Below are positions 1-8,543 of a stretch of DNA of 64,000 nt, in pieces; the first letter of the stretch is position 1, and every line of letters begins with the position of its first letter. Source of the DNA: Kingella pumchi (GTDB lineage: Bacteria; Pseudomonadota; Gammaproteobacteria; Burkholderiales; Neisseriaceae); the NCBI RefSeq assembly GCF_022288825.1, contig NZ_JAKOOW010000006.1, forward strand, positions 812 to 64,811. Direction: 5' to 3'. Below the pieces are notes generated by a model that saw only the letters and a list, made by a program, of their open reading frames with translations, did not search any database and was not told where the DNA came from. The position numbers were made by a program, and so were the translations under genes.

Positions 1-40
1 AGCTAATTCCTTCATATAAAGATCATTAAAGAACAAATAT

Positions 41-80
41 CAGGCAGCCTGAAACGTATTTTGCCTTTTCAGGCTGCCTG
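41..80 (-). terminator. DUS-pair terminator after fusA
   Basis: Two uptake sequences in inverted orientation form a hairpin just after the fusA stop codon (stop at 91-93). The hairpin is likely the end of the rpsL-rpsG-fusA transcript. The first 40 bases of the window are AT-rich and hold no gene that can be called. Confidence 0.65.
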
Positions 81-90
81 ACGGAGTTTG

Positions 91-2196
91 CTACCCTTTG
101 CGGGCGGCAGTTACTTCGGCGGCGACGTGTGCCGGCGCTTCAGCGTATTTGGCAAATTCCATAGAGTAGGTGGCGCGGCCTTGGGTGGCAGAGCGAAGGT
201 CGGTGGAGTAACCGAACATTTCTGCCAGCGGCACTTCGGCACGGACTTTTTTGCCGCCGATACCGTCGTCATCCATACCCAAGACAATACCGCGACGACG
301 GTTCAAGTCACCCATCACGTCGCCCATATAGTCTTCAGGCGTTTCCACTTCAACGGCCATAATCGGCTCAAGCAGAACGGGGTTGGCTTTTTTCATGCCT
401 TCTTTGAAAGCCATGGAAGCAGCCAGCTCAAACGCGATCTGCGAAGAGTCCACGTCATGGTAGGAACCGAAAATCAGACGGATGCGTACGTCCACAACCG
501 GATAGCCGGCCACGATGCCGTTAGGCAGGGTGTCGCGAATACCTTTGTCGCAAGACGGAATGAATTCGCGCGGAATCACGCCGCCTTTGATTTCGTCGAT
601 AAACTCGTAGCCTGCGCCACCGGGTTCCATCGGTTCCATTTTGATCACAACGTGACCGTATTGGCCTTTACCGCCGGACTGTTTGACGTGTTTGGCTTCG
701 GATTCGACTTCTTTGCGAATGGTTTCGCGGTAGGCCACTTGCGGAGCGCCCACGTTGGCTTCCACGCCGAATTCGCGTTTCATACGGTCGACGATGATTT
801 CCAAGTGCAATTCGCCCATACCGGAAATAATGGTTTGGCCGGATTCTTCGTCGGTACGCACGCGGAAAGACGGGTCTTCTTTGGCCAGACGGTTCAGGGC
901 GATACCCATTTTCTCTTGGTCGGCCTTGGTTTTCGGCTCAACCGCAATGTGGATTACCGGCTCGGGGAATTCCATTCGTTCCAGAATGATAGGAGAGTTC
1001 TCGGCACACAGGGTTTCACCGGTGGTAACGTCTTTCAGGCCGATTGCAGCGGCGATGTCGCCGGCGCGCACTTCTTCAATCTCGGTACGGTCTGCGGCAG
1101 TCATCTGCACCAGACGGCCGATACGCTCGCGGGTACCTTTAACCGAGTTCAGCACGCTGTCGCCTGATTTGACGACGCCGGAGTAAACGCGGATGAAAGT
1201 GAGCTGGCCGACGTATTTGTCGTTCAACATTTTGAATGCCAAAGCGGCGAACGGAGCTTCGTCGGAAGCTTTGCGGTTGTCGACTTCGTCGTTGCTGGGG
1301 TTTACGCCCTGAACCGGCGGAATGTCGGTCGGGGCAGGCAGCAGTTCAACTACAGCGTCGAGCATGCGTTGCACACCTTTGTTTTTGAAGGCAGAGCCGC
1401 ACAGCATCGGCTGGATTTCACCGGCAAGCGTGCGCTGACGCAGAGCAGAAACGATTTCTTCTTCGCTCAGCTCTTCGCCACCCAGGTATTTGTCCATCAG
1501 TTCTTCGCTAGCTTCGGCGGCAGCTTCGATCATGTTTTGGCGCCATTCTTCGGCAGTCGCAACCAAATCGGCAGGGATGTCGCCGTAAGTAAAGGTGGTA
1601 CCTTTGTCAGCTTCATTCCAAATGATCGCTTTCATCTTCAGCAGATCAACCACGCCTTCGAAGTTGTCTTCGGCGCCGACGGGAATCACGATCGGCACAG
1701 GGTTGGCGCGCAGACGGGTTTTCATCTGCTCAACCACGCGGAAGAAGTTGGCACCCTGGCGGTCCATTTTGTTTACGAAGGCCAGGCGCGGCACTTTGTA
1801 TTTGTTTGCCTGACGCCATACGGTTTCAGACTGCGGCTGTACGCCGCCAACCGCGCAGTAAACCATTACCGCACCGTCGAGCACACGCATAGAGCGCTCT
1901 ACTTCGACAGTAAAGTCCACGTGTCCGGGGGTATCGATAATGTTGAAGCGGTGTTCTTTAAACTGCTTGGCCATACCGGACCAGTAGGAAGTTACGGCAG
2001 CAGAAGTAATGGTAATACCGCGCTCCTGCTCTTGTTCCATATAGTCGGTGGTAGCCGCACCGTCGTGCACCTCGCCCAGTTTGTGGGTCAGGCCGGTGTA
2101 GAACAGGATGCGTTCGGTAGTGGTGGTTTTACCCGCGTCGATATGCGCGGAAATACCGATGTTGCGGTACAGTTCAATCGGAGTTTTACGAGCCAT
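91..2196 (-). CDS. fusA: Elongation factor G
   Basis: EF-G is the cytoplasmic GTPase that drives translocation of tRNA and mRNA on the ribosome. The protein has 701 residues, the usual length. The GTPase motifs are intact: AHIDAGKT at 17-24, GITIT at 60-64, DTPGH at 88-92 and NKMD at 142-145. It is the last gene of the minus-strand operon rpsL-rpsG-fusA and starts 18 bases after the rpsG stop codon. In many bacteria tuf follows fusA, but the window ends before that can be seen, and a hairpin already closes the transcript at 41-80. Confidence 0.98.
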   Translation of the reverse strand: MARKTPIELYRNIGISAHIDAGKTTTTERILFYTGLTHKLGEVHDGAATTDYMEQEQERGITITSAAVTSYWSGMAKQFKEHRFNIIDTPGHVDFTVEVERSMRVLDGAVMVYCAVGGVQPQSETVWRQANKYKVPRLAFVNKMDRQGANFFRVVEQMKTRLRANPVPIVIPVGAEDNFEGVVDLLKMKAIIWNEADKGTTFTYGDIPADLVATAEEWRQNMIEAAAEASEELMDKYLGGEELSEEEIVSALRQRTLAGEIQPMLCGSAFKNKGVQRMLDAVVELLPAPTDIPPVQGVNPSNDEVDNRKASDEAPFAALAFKMLNDKYVGQLTFIRVYSGVVKSGDSVLNSVKGTRERIGRLVQMTAADRTEIEEVRAGDIAAAIGLKDVTTGETLCAENSPIILERMEFPEPVIHIAVEPKTKADQEKMGIALNRLAKEDPSFRVRTDEESGQTIISGMGELHLEIIVDRMKREFGVEANVGAPQVAYRETIRKEVESEAKHVKQSGGKGQYGHVVIKMEPMEPGGAGYEFIDEIKGGVIPREFIPSCDKGIRDTLPNGIVAGYPVVDVRIRLIFGSYHDVDSSQIAFELAASMAFKEGMKKANPVLLEPIMAVEVETPEDYMGDVMGDLNRRRGIVLGMDDDGIGGKKVRAEVPLAEMFGYSTDLRSATQGRATYSMEFAKYAEAPAHVAAEVTAARKG

Positions 2197-2214
2197 TTTT
2201 TCAGCCTTTGCAAA

Positions 2215-2688
2215 TTAGAAACGGAAATGGGAGAAGGCTTTATTGGCTTCGGCCATGCGGTGTACTTCTTCACGTTTTTTCATTGCGCCGCCGCGGCCTT
2301 CCGCAGCGTCGATCAACTCGCCGGCCAAACGCAGATCCATGGATTTTTCACCGCGTTTGCGGGCGGCGTCGCGCACCCAGCGCATTGCCAGAGCCAGACG
2401 GCGTGCCGGACGAACCTCAACAGGAACTTGGTAGTTGGCACCGCCGACGCGGCGGCTTTTCACTTCCACCACGGGTTTGGCATTGTTAATCGCTTCGTTG
2501 AACACTTCGATGGCTTCTTTGTCGGAAACTTTCTTGGCGATTTGTTCCAACGCGCCGTATACGATGCGTTCGGCAACGGCTTTTTTACCGTCAATCATCA
2601 GCACGTTCATGAATTTGCTCAATTCCACGCTGCCGAATTTCGGATCGGGCAGAATCTCGCGCTTGGGGACTTCTCTACGTCTTGGCAT
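2215..2688 (-). CDS. rpsG: 30S ribosomal protein S7
   Basis: S7 binds the 3' domain of 16S rRNA and nucleates assembly of the 30S head. The 157-residue product begins MPRRREVPKREILPDPKFGS, typical of bacterial S7, and has the usual length. It lies between rpsL (110 bases upstream) and fusA (18 bases downstream) in the conserved streptomycin-operon order. The rpsL-rpsG gap carries an uptake-sequence-like stretch but no evident separate promoter. Confidence 0.97.
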   Translation of the reverse strand: MPRRREVPKREILPDPKFGSVELSKFMNVLMIDGKKAVAERIVYGALEQIAKKVSDKEAIEVFNEAINNAKPVVEVKSRRVGGANYQVPVEVRPARRLALAMRWVRDAARKRGEKSMDLRLAGELIDAAEGRGGAMKKREEVHRMAEANKAFSHFRF

Positions 2689-2798
2689 TTTAATTCCTTA
2701 AATATCTTCAGTTGGGGCAGACCCATGAATACCCAGCGGGGCATTCACTTACTCGGCTTAGCCTTTCAGGCTGCCGATGTGCCAGTTGGTTGAACAGA

Positions 2799-3170
2799 TT
2801 ATTTCGGGCGTTTGGCACCGTATTTGGAACGGGCTTGTTTCCGGTCTTTCACACCGGCGGTGTCCAGAGAGCCGCGAACGGTGTGGTAGCGCACACCCGG
2901 CAAGTCTTTAACACGACCGCCGCGGATTAGTACCACGCTGTGCTCTTGCAGGTTGTGGCCTTCGCCGCCGATATATGAAATCACCTCGAAACCGTTGGTC
3001 AGGCGCACTTTGCATACTTTACGCAAAGCGGAATTCGGTTTTTTCGGGGTGGTGGTGTACACGCGGGTGCACACGCCGCGCTTCTGCGGGCATGCTTCCA
3101 GTGCGGGCACTTTGTTTACGTACACGGGCTTTTTACGGCCTTTGCGTACCAATTGGTTGATAGTAGGCAT
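2799..3170 (-). CDS. rpsL: 30S ribosomal protein S12
   Basis: S12 sits at the decoding centre and controls accuracy. I chose the start at MPTINQLVRKGRKK (3170), giving 123 residues, the usual length. A longer frame to 3212 exists, but its 14 extra residues are not S12-like. Lysines 43 and 44 in TPKKPNSA and Lys88 in RVKDLPG are wild type. Replacement of the first or last of these positions (K42 and K87 in the E. coli convention) gives streptomycin resistance in many bacteria, so this allele looks sensitive. First gene of rpsL-rpsG-fusA, with a good promoter at 3228-3257. Confidence 0.97.
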   Translation of the reverse strand: MPTINQLVRKGRKKPVYVNKVPALEACPQKRGVCTRVYTTTPKKPNSALRKVCKVRLTNGFEVISYIGGEGHNLQEHSVVLIRGGRVKDLPGVRYHTVRGSLDTAGVKDRKQARSKYGAKRPK

Positions 3171-3227
3171 ATTTACTTTTTCCTGTTGAGTAAAAATTCT
3201 TGCCGACACCATGCCGACAAGAGCGGA

Positions 3228-3257
3228 ATTATATTATTTTTGGAAGCATCCGGTCAA
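3228..3257 (-). promoter_or_regulatory. Sigma70 promoter of the rpsL operon
   Basis: Read on the minus strand this is TTGACC, an 18-base spacer, then TATAAT. The -10 box matches the consensus and the -35 box differs by one base. The rpsL start codon lies about 58 bases downstream of the -10 box. The site also faces the divergent phosphatase gene that begins at 3350. Confidence 0.8.
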
Positions 3258-3349
3258 TAACAGAATGATATGCGGCACAAATTTCAGGCTGCCGGCCGGC
3301 TGTGTTACATTGCCGCGTCCATCCATCCACAAAACGGCAGCCTGAAAAC

Positions 3350-4708
3350 ATGAAACCGTCTTTTTTCCGCTCTTTGTGCGCGCTCGGGGCAACGGGATTG
3401 CTGTTTGCCCTGAGCTACGGCCTGCCCAACCATCTGGCCGCACAACGCGGCGGCGTGCCGGAGATTATGTTTGGCTGGGAAGCGCGGATACCGTTTTGGG
3501 CGTGGAGCATTCTGCCCTACTCTTCACTCACGCCGCTGTATGCGCTGGCCTTTTTTCTCTGCCGCAGCAAGGCGGAGCAAAACCGCTATCTGGCGCGGCT
3601 GTGGACGGCGCAGCTAACTGCCCTGCCGTTTTTCCTGCTGCTGCCGCTGCAGTTTTCCGCCGCCAAACCTGCAGCGGATGGCTGGGCGGGAATGCTGTTT
3701 GCTGCGGTGGCCGAGTTTGACCGCCCGTACAACCAGGCACCGTCGCTGCATGTGGCGTTTGCGTGGATTGTCGGGCGCTTTTATTTTTTCAGGCTGCCCG
3801 AACGCTGGCGGCCGGCGGTGCAGACATGGTTTGCGCTGATTGCGCTGTCGGTACTGACGACCTGGCAGCATCATTTTATCGACCTTGCCGGCGGCGCCCT
3901 GCTCGGCGCATTGGTGCTGTGGCTGTGGCCGGATGGCACTTCGCCGCTGCGGGCGCGCTCAGCGGCTTACCGCCGTCCGGCACGGATTTACCTGGCCGCC
4001 GCCCTTTTGTGCGCGCTGCCTGCATTATCCGGCGGCGCATGGCTGTGGAGCCTGTGGGCGGCGGTTTCCTGCCTGCTGGCCGCCGCGGCCTACGGCGGCT
4101 TAGGCGCAGCGGCGTTTCAAAAACAGGCCGACGGCTCGACCGCCGCGGCGGCAAAACTATTATTTCTGCCGTACAGCTTGGCAGCCCTGTGGGGCGCGCG
4201 CTGCTGGCTGCGCGCCAAACGGATGCCCCTGTGCGTGCCGTTTGCCGCCGGCGGCCGCCTGTATTTGGGCAGCCTGAACGCGCTGCGCTCCGCGCCCGGG
4301 CGGCCGCGTTTTCAGGCTGCCGTCGATTGCTGCGCCGAACAGCCCGCACCGTGGCGTCCGCCGCACTATCTCTGCGTGCCGATGCTCGATACCGTGCCGC
4401 CGCCCGCCGCCGATTTGCGTGACGCCGCTGATGCACTGCAAAACTTTCTGCGGCAAACCGACAGCGCGGTGCTGCTGTGCTGCGCGCTGGGTTTGGGGCG
4501 CAGCGCGGCAGTGGCGATGGTCTGGCTGCTGCGCCACGGCAGCTGCCGCGATTGGCAGCAGGCTTGGAACTGCCTGCAGCAGTCGCGGCCGCAACTGCGG
4601 CTGGCAAACGGCGCGCGCGAACAAATCGAACGCGCCGCCGCGCTGCCGGCTGCCGATATGTCCGAATACGGCAACAACCGTCCGCCCGGCGCAAGCCAAG
4701 CAGCCTGA
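3350..4708 (+). CDS. PAP2 membrane phosphatase fused to a dual-specificity phosphatase
   Basis: The 452-residue protein has two phosphatase modules. The N-terminal part is a multi-span membrane PAP2-type domain with PSLH at 131-134 and a distal HHFID at 174-178, the second and third motifs of that family. Further membrane segments follow. The C-terminal part (about 340-440) has the Cys-x5-Arg loop CALGLGR at 378-384 of cysteine-based dual-specificity phosphatases. The order matches E. coli YnbD-type proteins of unknown substrate. I chose ATG 3350 because the upstream 16 codons overlap the uptake sequence and lack family likeness. The gene is divergent from rpsL and has no operon partner. A lipid or isoprenoid phosphate is a plausible PAP2 substrate; this is inference. 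Confidence 0.75.
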   Translation: MKPSFFRSLCALGATGLLFALSYGLPNHLAAQRGGVPEIMFGWEARIPFWAWSILPYSSLTPLYALAFFLCRSKAEQNRYLARLWTAQLTALPFFLLLPLQFSAAKPAADGWAGMLFAAVAEFDRPYNQAPSLHVAFAWIVGRFYFFRLPERWRPAVQTWFALIALSVLTTWQHHFIDLAGGALLGALVLWLWPDGTSPLRARSAAYRRPARIYLAAALLCALPALSGGAWLWSLWAAVSCLLAAAAYGGLGAAAFQKQADGSTAAAAKLLFLPYSLAALWGARCWLRAKRMPLCVPFAAGGRLYLGSLNALRSAPGRPRFQAAVDCCAEQPAPWRPPHYLCVPMLDTVPPPAADLRDAADALQNFLRQTDSAVLLCCALGLGRSAAVAMVWLLRHGSCRDWQQAWNCLQQSRPQLRLANGAREQIERAAALPAADMSEYGNNRPPGASQAA

Positions 4709-4743
4709 AAACCCCTTCCGCCGTTTGCACGGCAATAAACGAT

Positions 4744-4786
4744 AAAGCAGCCTGAAACCGCGCAAACGGCTTTCAGGCTGCTTTTT
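4744..4786 (+). terminator. DUS-pair terminator
   Basis: Inverted AAGCAGCCTGAA copies flank a short loop and end in a T run, 36 bases after the phosphatase stop codon. Confidence 0.7.
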
Positions 4787-4787
4787 G

Positions 4788-4925
4788 GTGCGCGGTACGC
4801 CCCCTGCAAACTGCGTAGGCCGGATACTTGTATCCGACATTGCTTTTGCCTACCCGCATGCCGCCCTTGCGGCCGGCTGTCGGATTCGAGAATCCGACCT
4901 ACGGGAGCGGTTTTCAGGCTGCTTG
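4788..4925. repeat. Intergenic hairpin repeats
   Basis: This part of the gap before the gene at 4988 holds short palindromes. They include GGATACTTGTATCC near 4822 and GTCGGATTCGAGAATCCGAC near 4878-4897, framed by TAGG/CCTA ends. They look like small REP-type units. No reading frame or promoter stands out here. Confidence 0.5.
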
Positions 4926-4987
4926 GCTTTCAGGCTGCTGCCAAACACTTATAATCCGGCTTTCCCCAAACCATCAGGAGCAACACC

Positions 4988-5980
4988 GTGAACCACCGGC
5001 TTTACGCATCCGCCACCGCCCTTTTGCTTGCCGTCTGCATTCCACATGCCGCTGCTGAAACAAAGCAGCCTGAAAGTAGCAGGCAGCCTGAAACCCAAAT
5101 TGCGTCTGCACCCAAGCAGAACAGCGCATACCCGGCAGACGAAGCCAAAATCGCCCGCAATATGGCCGCCTGGGACAAGCTGATGGCCACGCCCGAGCAG
5201 CAGTATCCCAGCTTTGAAGAGTTGGAAGAGCAAAAGCGTAAACATCCGCGCGACAATATTCAATCGCTTATCAGGCATAAAAGAAACAACGAAGAATTTG
5301 CCAAGCACGCGGTACCGCTCAAGCAGATTCTGCCGCTGACCGATAAGGGCATTACGTCAATTGAAGTTTTTTACGGCGGAATGGCACCACCCCCTACCGG
5401 TATAGTTGTCGAGCGTTTTTTTGATGTAAAAAACAGCTATTCGCCATTCGAAATCGGCTTGCCGCCCGGCACCAATCTGCTGGTGGATGAAGTTTCGGTA
5501 AATGACAATACGTATAGCGATATGGCACATTTTATTCTGCCACCCGAGCGCTTTAGCGAATTTGCCGGCAGGCTGAACCATATCCGTGCCTGGCGTTATC
5601 CCAATCCCCAATCGGAATTTGAGTCTATAGAACACCGGCTGTTTATTTTAATTACCTATCAAGACGGCAGGCAGTGGGCTTTGGGAGCAAATCTTCGCTT
5701 TCATCAAGACCAATATCTGGAAGCCATTATTGTGCCCGAGCTGCCGCTGGCGGAGAGCAAATACAATTTTGTGTATTTGAGCCTGCGCGATATTGTGCTG
5801 CTGATGCAATATTTGGATGACCGGATGCCGGTTTTTTTAGAGAGATTTGATGCTAAAGAGCTTGGTTTAGTTAACGAACGCAGACAATGGAAGGAGATTC
5901 TGCAAAACATGAATCGCACCAAAAAACCGGTGGCTGCCAAGCAATCCCCAGCCCGCGGCAAACGGCAGATCCGCCGCTAA
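4988..5980 (+). CDS. Secreted protein of unknown function
   Basis: I do not recognise this 330-residue protein. It begins with a signal peptide (about residues 1-23, hydrophobic core then AAA) and so is probably periplasmic. Two uptake sequences in frame translate as KQPE and RQPE just after the signal. The remainder is polar, with no visible catalytic motif and no later membrane span. The C-terminus is rich in lysine and arginine. The start is GTG 4988, preceded by CAGGAG at good spacing. It stands alone between two DUS terminators. Confidence 0.65.
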   Translation: MNHRLYASATALLLAVCIPHAAAETKQPESSRQPETQIASAPKQNSAYPADEAKIARNMAAWDKLMATPEQQYPSFEELEEQKRKHPRDNIQSLIRHKRNNEEFAKHAVPLKQILPLTDKGITSIEVFYGGMAPPPTGIVVERFFDVKNSYSPFEIGLPPGTNLLVDEVSVNDNTYSDMAHFILPPERFSEFAGRLNHIRAWRYPNPQSEFESIEHRLFILITYQDGRQWALGANLRFHQDQYLEAIIVPELPLAESKYNFVYLSLRDIVLLMQYLDDRMPVFLERFDAKELGLVNERRQWKEILQNMNRTKKPVAAKQSPARGKRQIRR

Positions 5981-5990
5981 TCCCCAAACC

Positions 5991-6032
5991 AAGCAGCCTG
6001 AAACCCGTGCAAACGGTTTTCAGGCTGCTTTT
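5991..6032. terminator. DUS-pair terminator between convergent genes
   Basis: Inverted AAGCAGCCTGAA copies lie between the convergent genes ending at 5980 and 6050, and can serve both strands. Confidence 0.7.
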
Positions 6033-6049
6033 ATTGTTGTCCGCCGCAA

Positions 6050-8065
6050 TCAGGCGGCGACGATGCTTTCATGCAGAAAGCGCAGGATGCAGGCCAGCTC
6101 GGCGGCGGTTTCTTCCTGCGTGCCGTTGCCGGTGTGGCCACCGCCGGCGGGGGCGTAGAGCCAGGCATTGGCGTTTTGGCTTTGGCGCAGGCGGGCGTAG
6201 AACTTCAGGGCGTGGGCGGGGTGGACACGATCGTCGCTCAGGCTGGTGGTAATCAGCGCGCTCGGGTAGCGGCGTTCGGCATCGAGATTGTGGTAGGGCG
6301 ACAGCGTGGCCAGCAGCGGGCGCATAGTTTCGTCGTCGGGGTCGCCGTATTCTTCTATCCAGCTGGCGCCGGCGGACAGGCGGTGGTAGCGCAGCATATC
6401 GGTCAGCGGCACTTCGCACACCAGCGCGCCGATGCTTTCAGGCTGCCGTACAAAGGCAGATGCGGTGAGCAGGCCGCCGTTGCTGCCGCCTTGGATGGCG
6501 GTGCGTTTGGGAGACGACAGGCCGCGGCGGTGCAGATCGGCGATAACGGCGAGCAGATCGTCGGTGCTTTTGTGTTTGTTTTCGCGGCGGGCGGCGTGGT
6601 GCCAGTGGGCGAACTCGCCGCCGCCGCGCACATTAGCCAGCACAAAGCTGTGTCCCTGCGCGAGCCAGTGACGGCCGATATTGCCCAGATAGTGCGGCAG
6701 CTCGGGCACGCCGAAGCCGCCGTAGGCGTAAACCAGCGTCGGCGTATCGGCGCTGCGGCGGCTGCCGACCCAGTAATAGGGGATGTTTTCGCCGTCGGCC
6801 GATACCGCCCAAAACTGCTCGACGCCCAAGCCGGCGCTGTCAAACTGCTGCGGCTGGCGGCGCAACACGCTCAGTTCCATCACCTGCAAATCCAGCGAAA
6901 ACAGGGTGAGCGGGGTGAGAAAATCGCTGGCGGCCACATACAGCACATCGCCGCCCCACGGCTGATCGGTCAGCTCCAAAGCGCCTTGGGGCAGCGCGGG
7001 CAGGGTTTGCTCGTGCCAGCCGTCGGCGTCCAGCTTCCAGGCTTTCAGGCTGCCTGAAACCTTGTCGAGCACCGACGCAACCACAAAGCGCTTGGTGGTT
7101 TCCACGCTTTCGAGCGACTGGCGATTGTTGGGCGCAAACAGCAGCTCCGCTTCGCCAAGCCGGCCTTTGGAAAGTTTGACCGCCACCAGACTGCCCGCCG
7201 GATAGCTGTGCTTGGCGCGACGCCATTCGCTTTGCAGGTGCAGCAGCAGCCGACCGCCGAGATAGCCGGTGATGTCGCAGTCTTCAGGCAGCTTGAGCGG
7301 CTGCGGCACCAAATCGGCACCGACCTGGTAATAGGTTTTGCTGAAAAAGCCGTGCGACGATTCGATCAGATCAATCGGCGCGCCCTGGCCGTCGAGATAG
7401 CGCCAGGCGTGCACCATCACGCCGGCGGCGTCCATTTCGTACACCGGCTCGGCTTCGGCAAAACTCTGGTCGCGCCGCAGCAGCCACACCTGCCGCGGAT
7501 AGCCCGATTCGGTGAGCTGGCGCTCGTCCCACGCGGGGCAGACCCACACGCTGTTTTCGTCGCGCCAGGCGATGTGGCTTTTGCCGGCGGGAAAATGAAA
7601 GCCGTTTTCCACCACCGCGCCGGCGGCCAGATCGAATTCCAGCGTATAGGCGGTGTCGCCGCCGGCAATGCTCAGCGACAGCAGCACTTTTTCAGGCTGC
7701 TCGACATAGTGCGACACGCCGTCGAGATAAACATCGTCGCCCAAGATTTCGTCGAAGGCCGCCACGTCAAACAGCACCCGCCACTGCGGCAGCCCGCTGC
7801 GGTAAGACGCGGCGCTGCACACGCGGTACACGCCTTTCGGATGCTCGGCACTCTGGTGGAAATGGTACATCTGCGCGCGGTGTTCCTGACAAAACGGAAT
7901 CTGGTTTTCGTCCTGCAGCACGGCGGTGATGTCGGCTTTCAGCGCTTCGTAGTCCGTCCCCCGCGCGAAATGCGACAGGGTTTCGGCATGGGCTTGGGCG
8001 GCGAAAGACTGGACGGCAGGGTCGTCCAGCCGTTCCAAATAGGCAAAGGGATCGTGTGGCGTCAT
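6050..8065 (-). CDS. Prolyl oligopeptidase family serine peptidase (S9A), cytoplasmic
   Basis: The 671-residue protein has the two-part S9 layout: an N-terminal beta-propeller region and a C-terminal alpha/beta-hydrolase domain from about residue 430. The catalytic serine lies in GGSNGG, the aspartate in SLSDDRVHPAHA and the histidine in GGGHTG. There is no signal peptide, unlike the second family member at 45353-47902. Such enzymes cut short peptides, usually after proline; the specificity here is unknown. The frame holds several in-frame uptake sequences (QPE, GSLK). It is transcribed alone. Confidence 0.88.
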   Translation of the reverse strand: MTPHDPFAYLERLDDPAVQSFAAQAHAETLSHFARGTDYEALKADITAVLQDENQIPFCQEHRAQMYHFHQSAEHPKGVYRVCSAASYRSGLPQWRVLFDVAAFDEILGDDVYLDGVSHYVEQPEKVLLSLSIAGGDTAYTLEFDLAAGAVVENGFHFPAGKSHIAWRDENSVWVCPAWDERQLTESGYPRQVWLLRRDQSFAEAEPVYEMDAAGVMVHAWRYLDGQGAPIDLIESSHGFFSKTYYQVGADLVPQPLKLPEDCDITGYLGGRLLLHLQSEWRRAKHSYPAGSLVAVKLSKGRLGEAELLFAPNNRQSLESVETTKRFVVASVLDKVSGSLKAWKLDADGWHEQTLPALPQGALELTDQPWGGDVLYVAASDFLTPLTLFSLDLQVMELSVLRRQPQQFDSAGLGVEQFWAVSADGENIPYYWVGSRRSADTPTLVYAYGGFGVPELPHYLGNIGRHWLAQGHSFVLANVRGGGEFAHWHHAARRENKHKSTDDLLAVIADLHRRGLSSPKRTAIQGGSNGGLLTASAFVRQPESIGALVCEVPLTDMLRYHRLSAGASWIEEYGDPDDETMRPLLATLSPYHNLDAERRYPSALITTSLSDDRVHPAHALKFYARLRQSQNANAWLYAPAGGGHTGNGTQEETAAELACILRFLHESIVAA

Positions 8066-8543
8066 GGTGGCAGGCAGCCTGAAAAATCGTTAAAGGGGCG
8101 GATTATAGCGAAAAGCGCCCTGCCCTTCGCGCCGCCCCTTGGACGACAACGACACGGCGCGACCGTCTCGCAAACGCCACACCCGCCGCCCGAACGCCCG
8201 TTCCCAGCACCGGCGCGGCTTTCAGGCTGCTTTGCCGCGACAACCCAACCCGTTTCGCCCCCGCCCAATCCCACGCAAACTTGCCCGCCGCCGCCATTGC
8301 CCCTAAGATGCCGCCCTTTTCCCACCCCATGCAAAGAAAGGACAGGCCATGAAACACGCAAACCGTCTCCCAATCATTCTTTGCAGCCCGGCCGCTTAGG
8401 CAGCATCTTCCTGCCCGCATCGGGCTGCTTTCCCCAATTTTTTCACACACGCTTGGTCAAAACCCGCCGCAACCGGCGCGTTTTTGCTGCCTGACGTTTT
8501 TTAAAACGGCTTTCAGGCTGCCCCTGCGTGGGAAAGTACCGAT
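8066..8543. other. 478-base intergenic gap between divergent genes
   Basis: The gap separates the divergent S9 peptidase and rtcB. It holds three single uptake sequences (near 8072, 8219 and 8511) and a 16-codon ATG frame at 8348 with a weak Shine-Dalgarno. I see no tRNA, no long frame and no clear promoter consensus. It must contain the control regions of both genes. Confidence 0.5.

Noticed and set aside
88..1167. Long plus-strand open frame opposite fusA
   Set aside because: It is the complement of EF-G codons in a GC-rich genome. The translation is low-complexity in Phe, His and Gly, with no signal or family likeness.
4788..4925. Correia or dRS3 elements of Neisseria
   Set aside because: The short palindromes here do not match the ATTCCC...GGGAAT form of dRS3 or the terminal repeats of Correia elements, as far as I can recall them.
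8348..8398. 16-codon ATG frame upstream of rtcB (MKHANRLP...)
   Set aside because: Too short and too isolated. It has only a weak Shine-Dalgarno, and nothing links it to regulation of rtcB.
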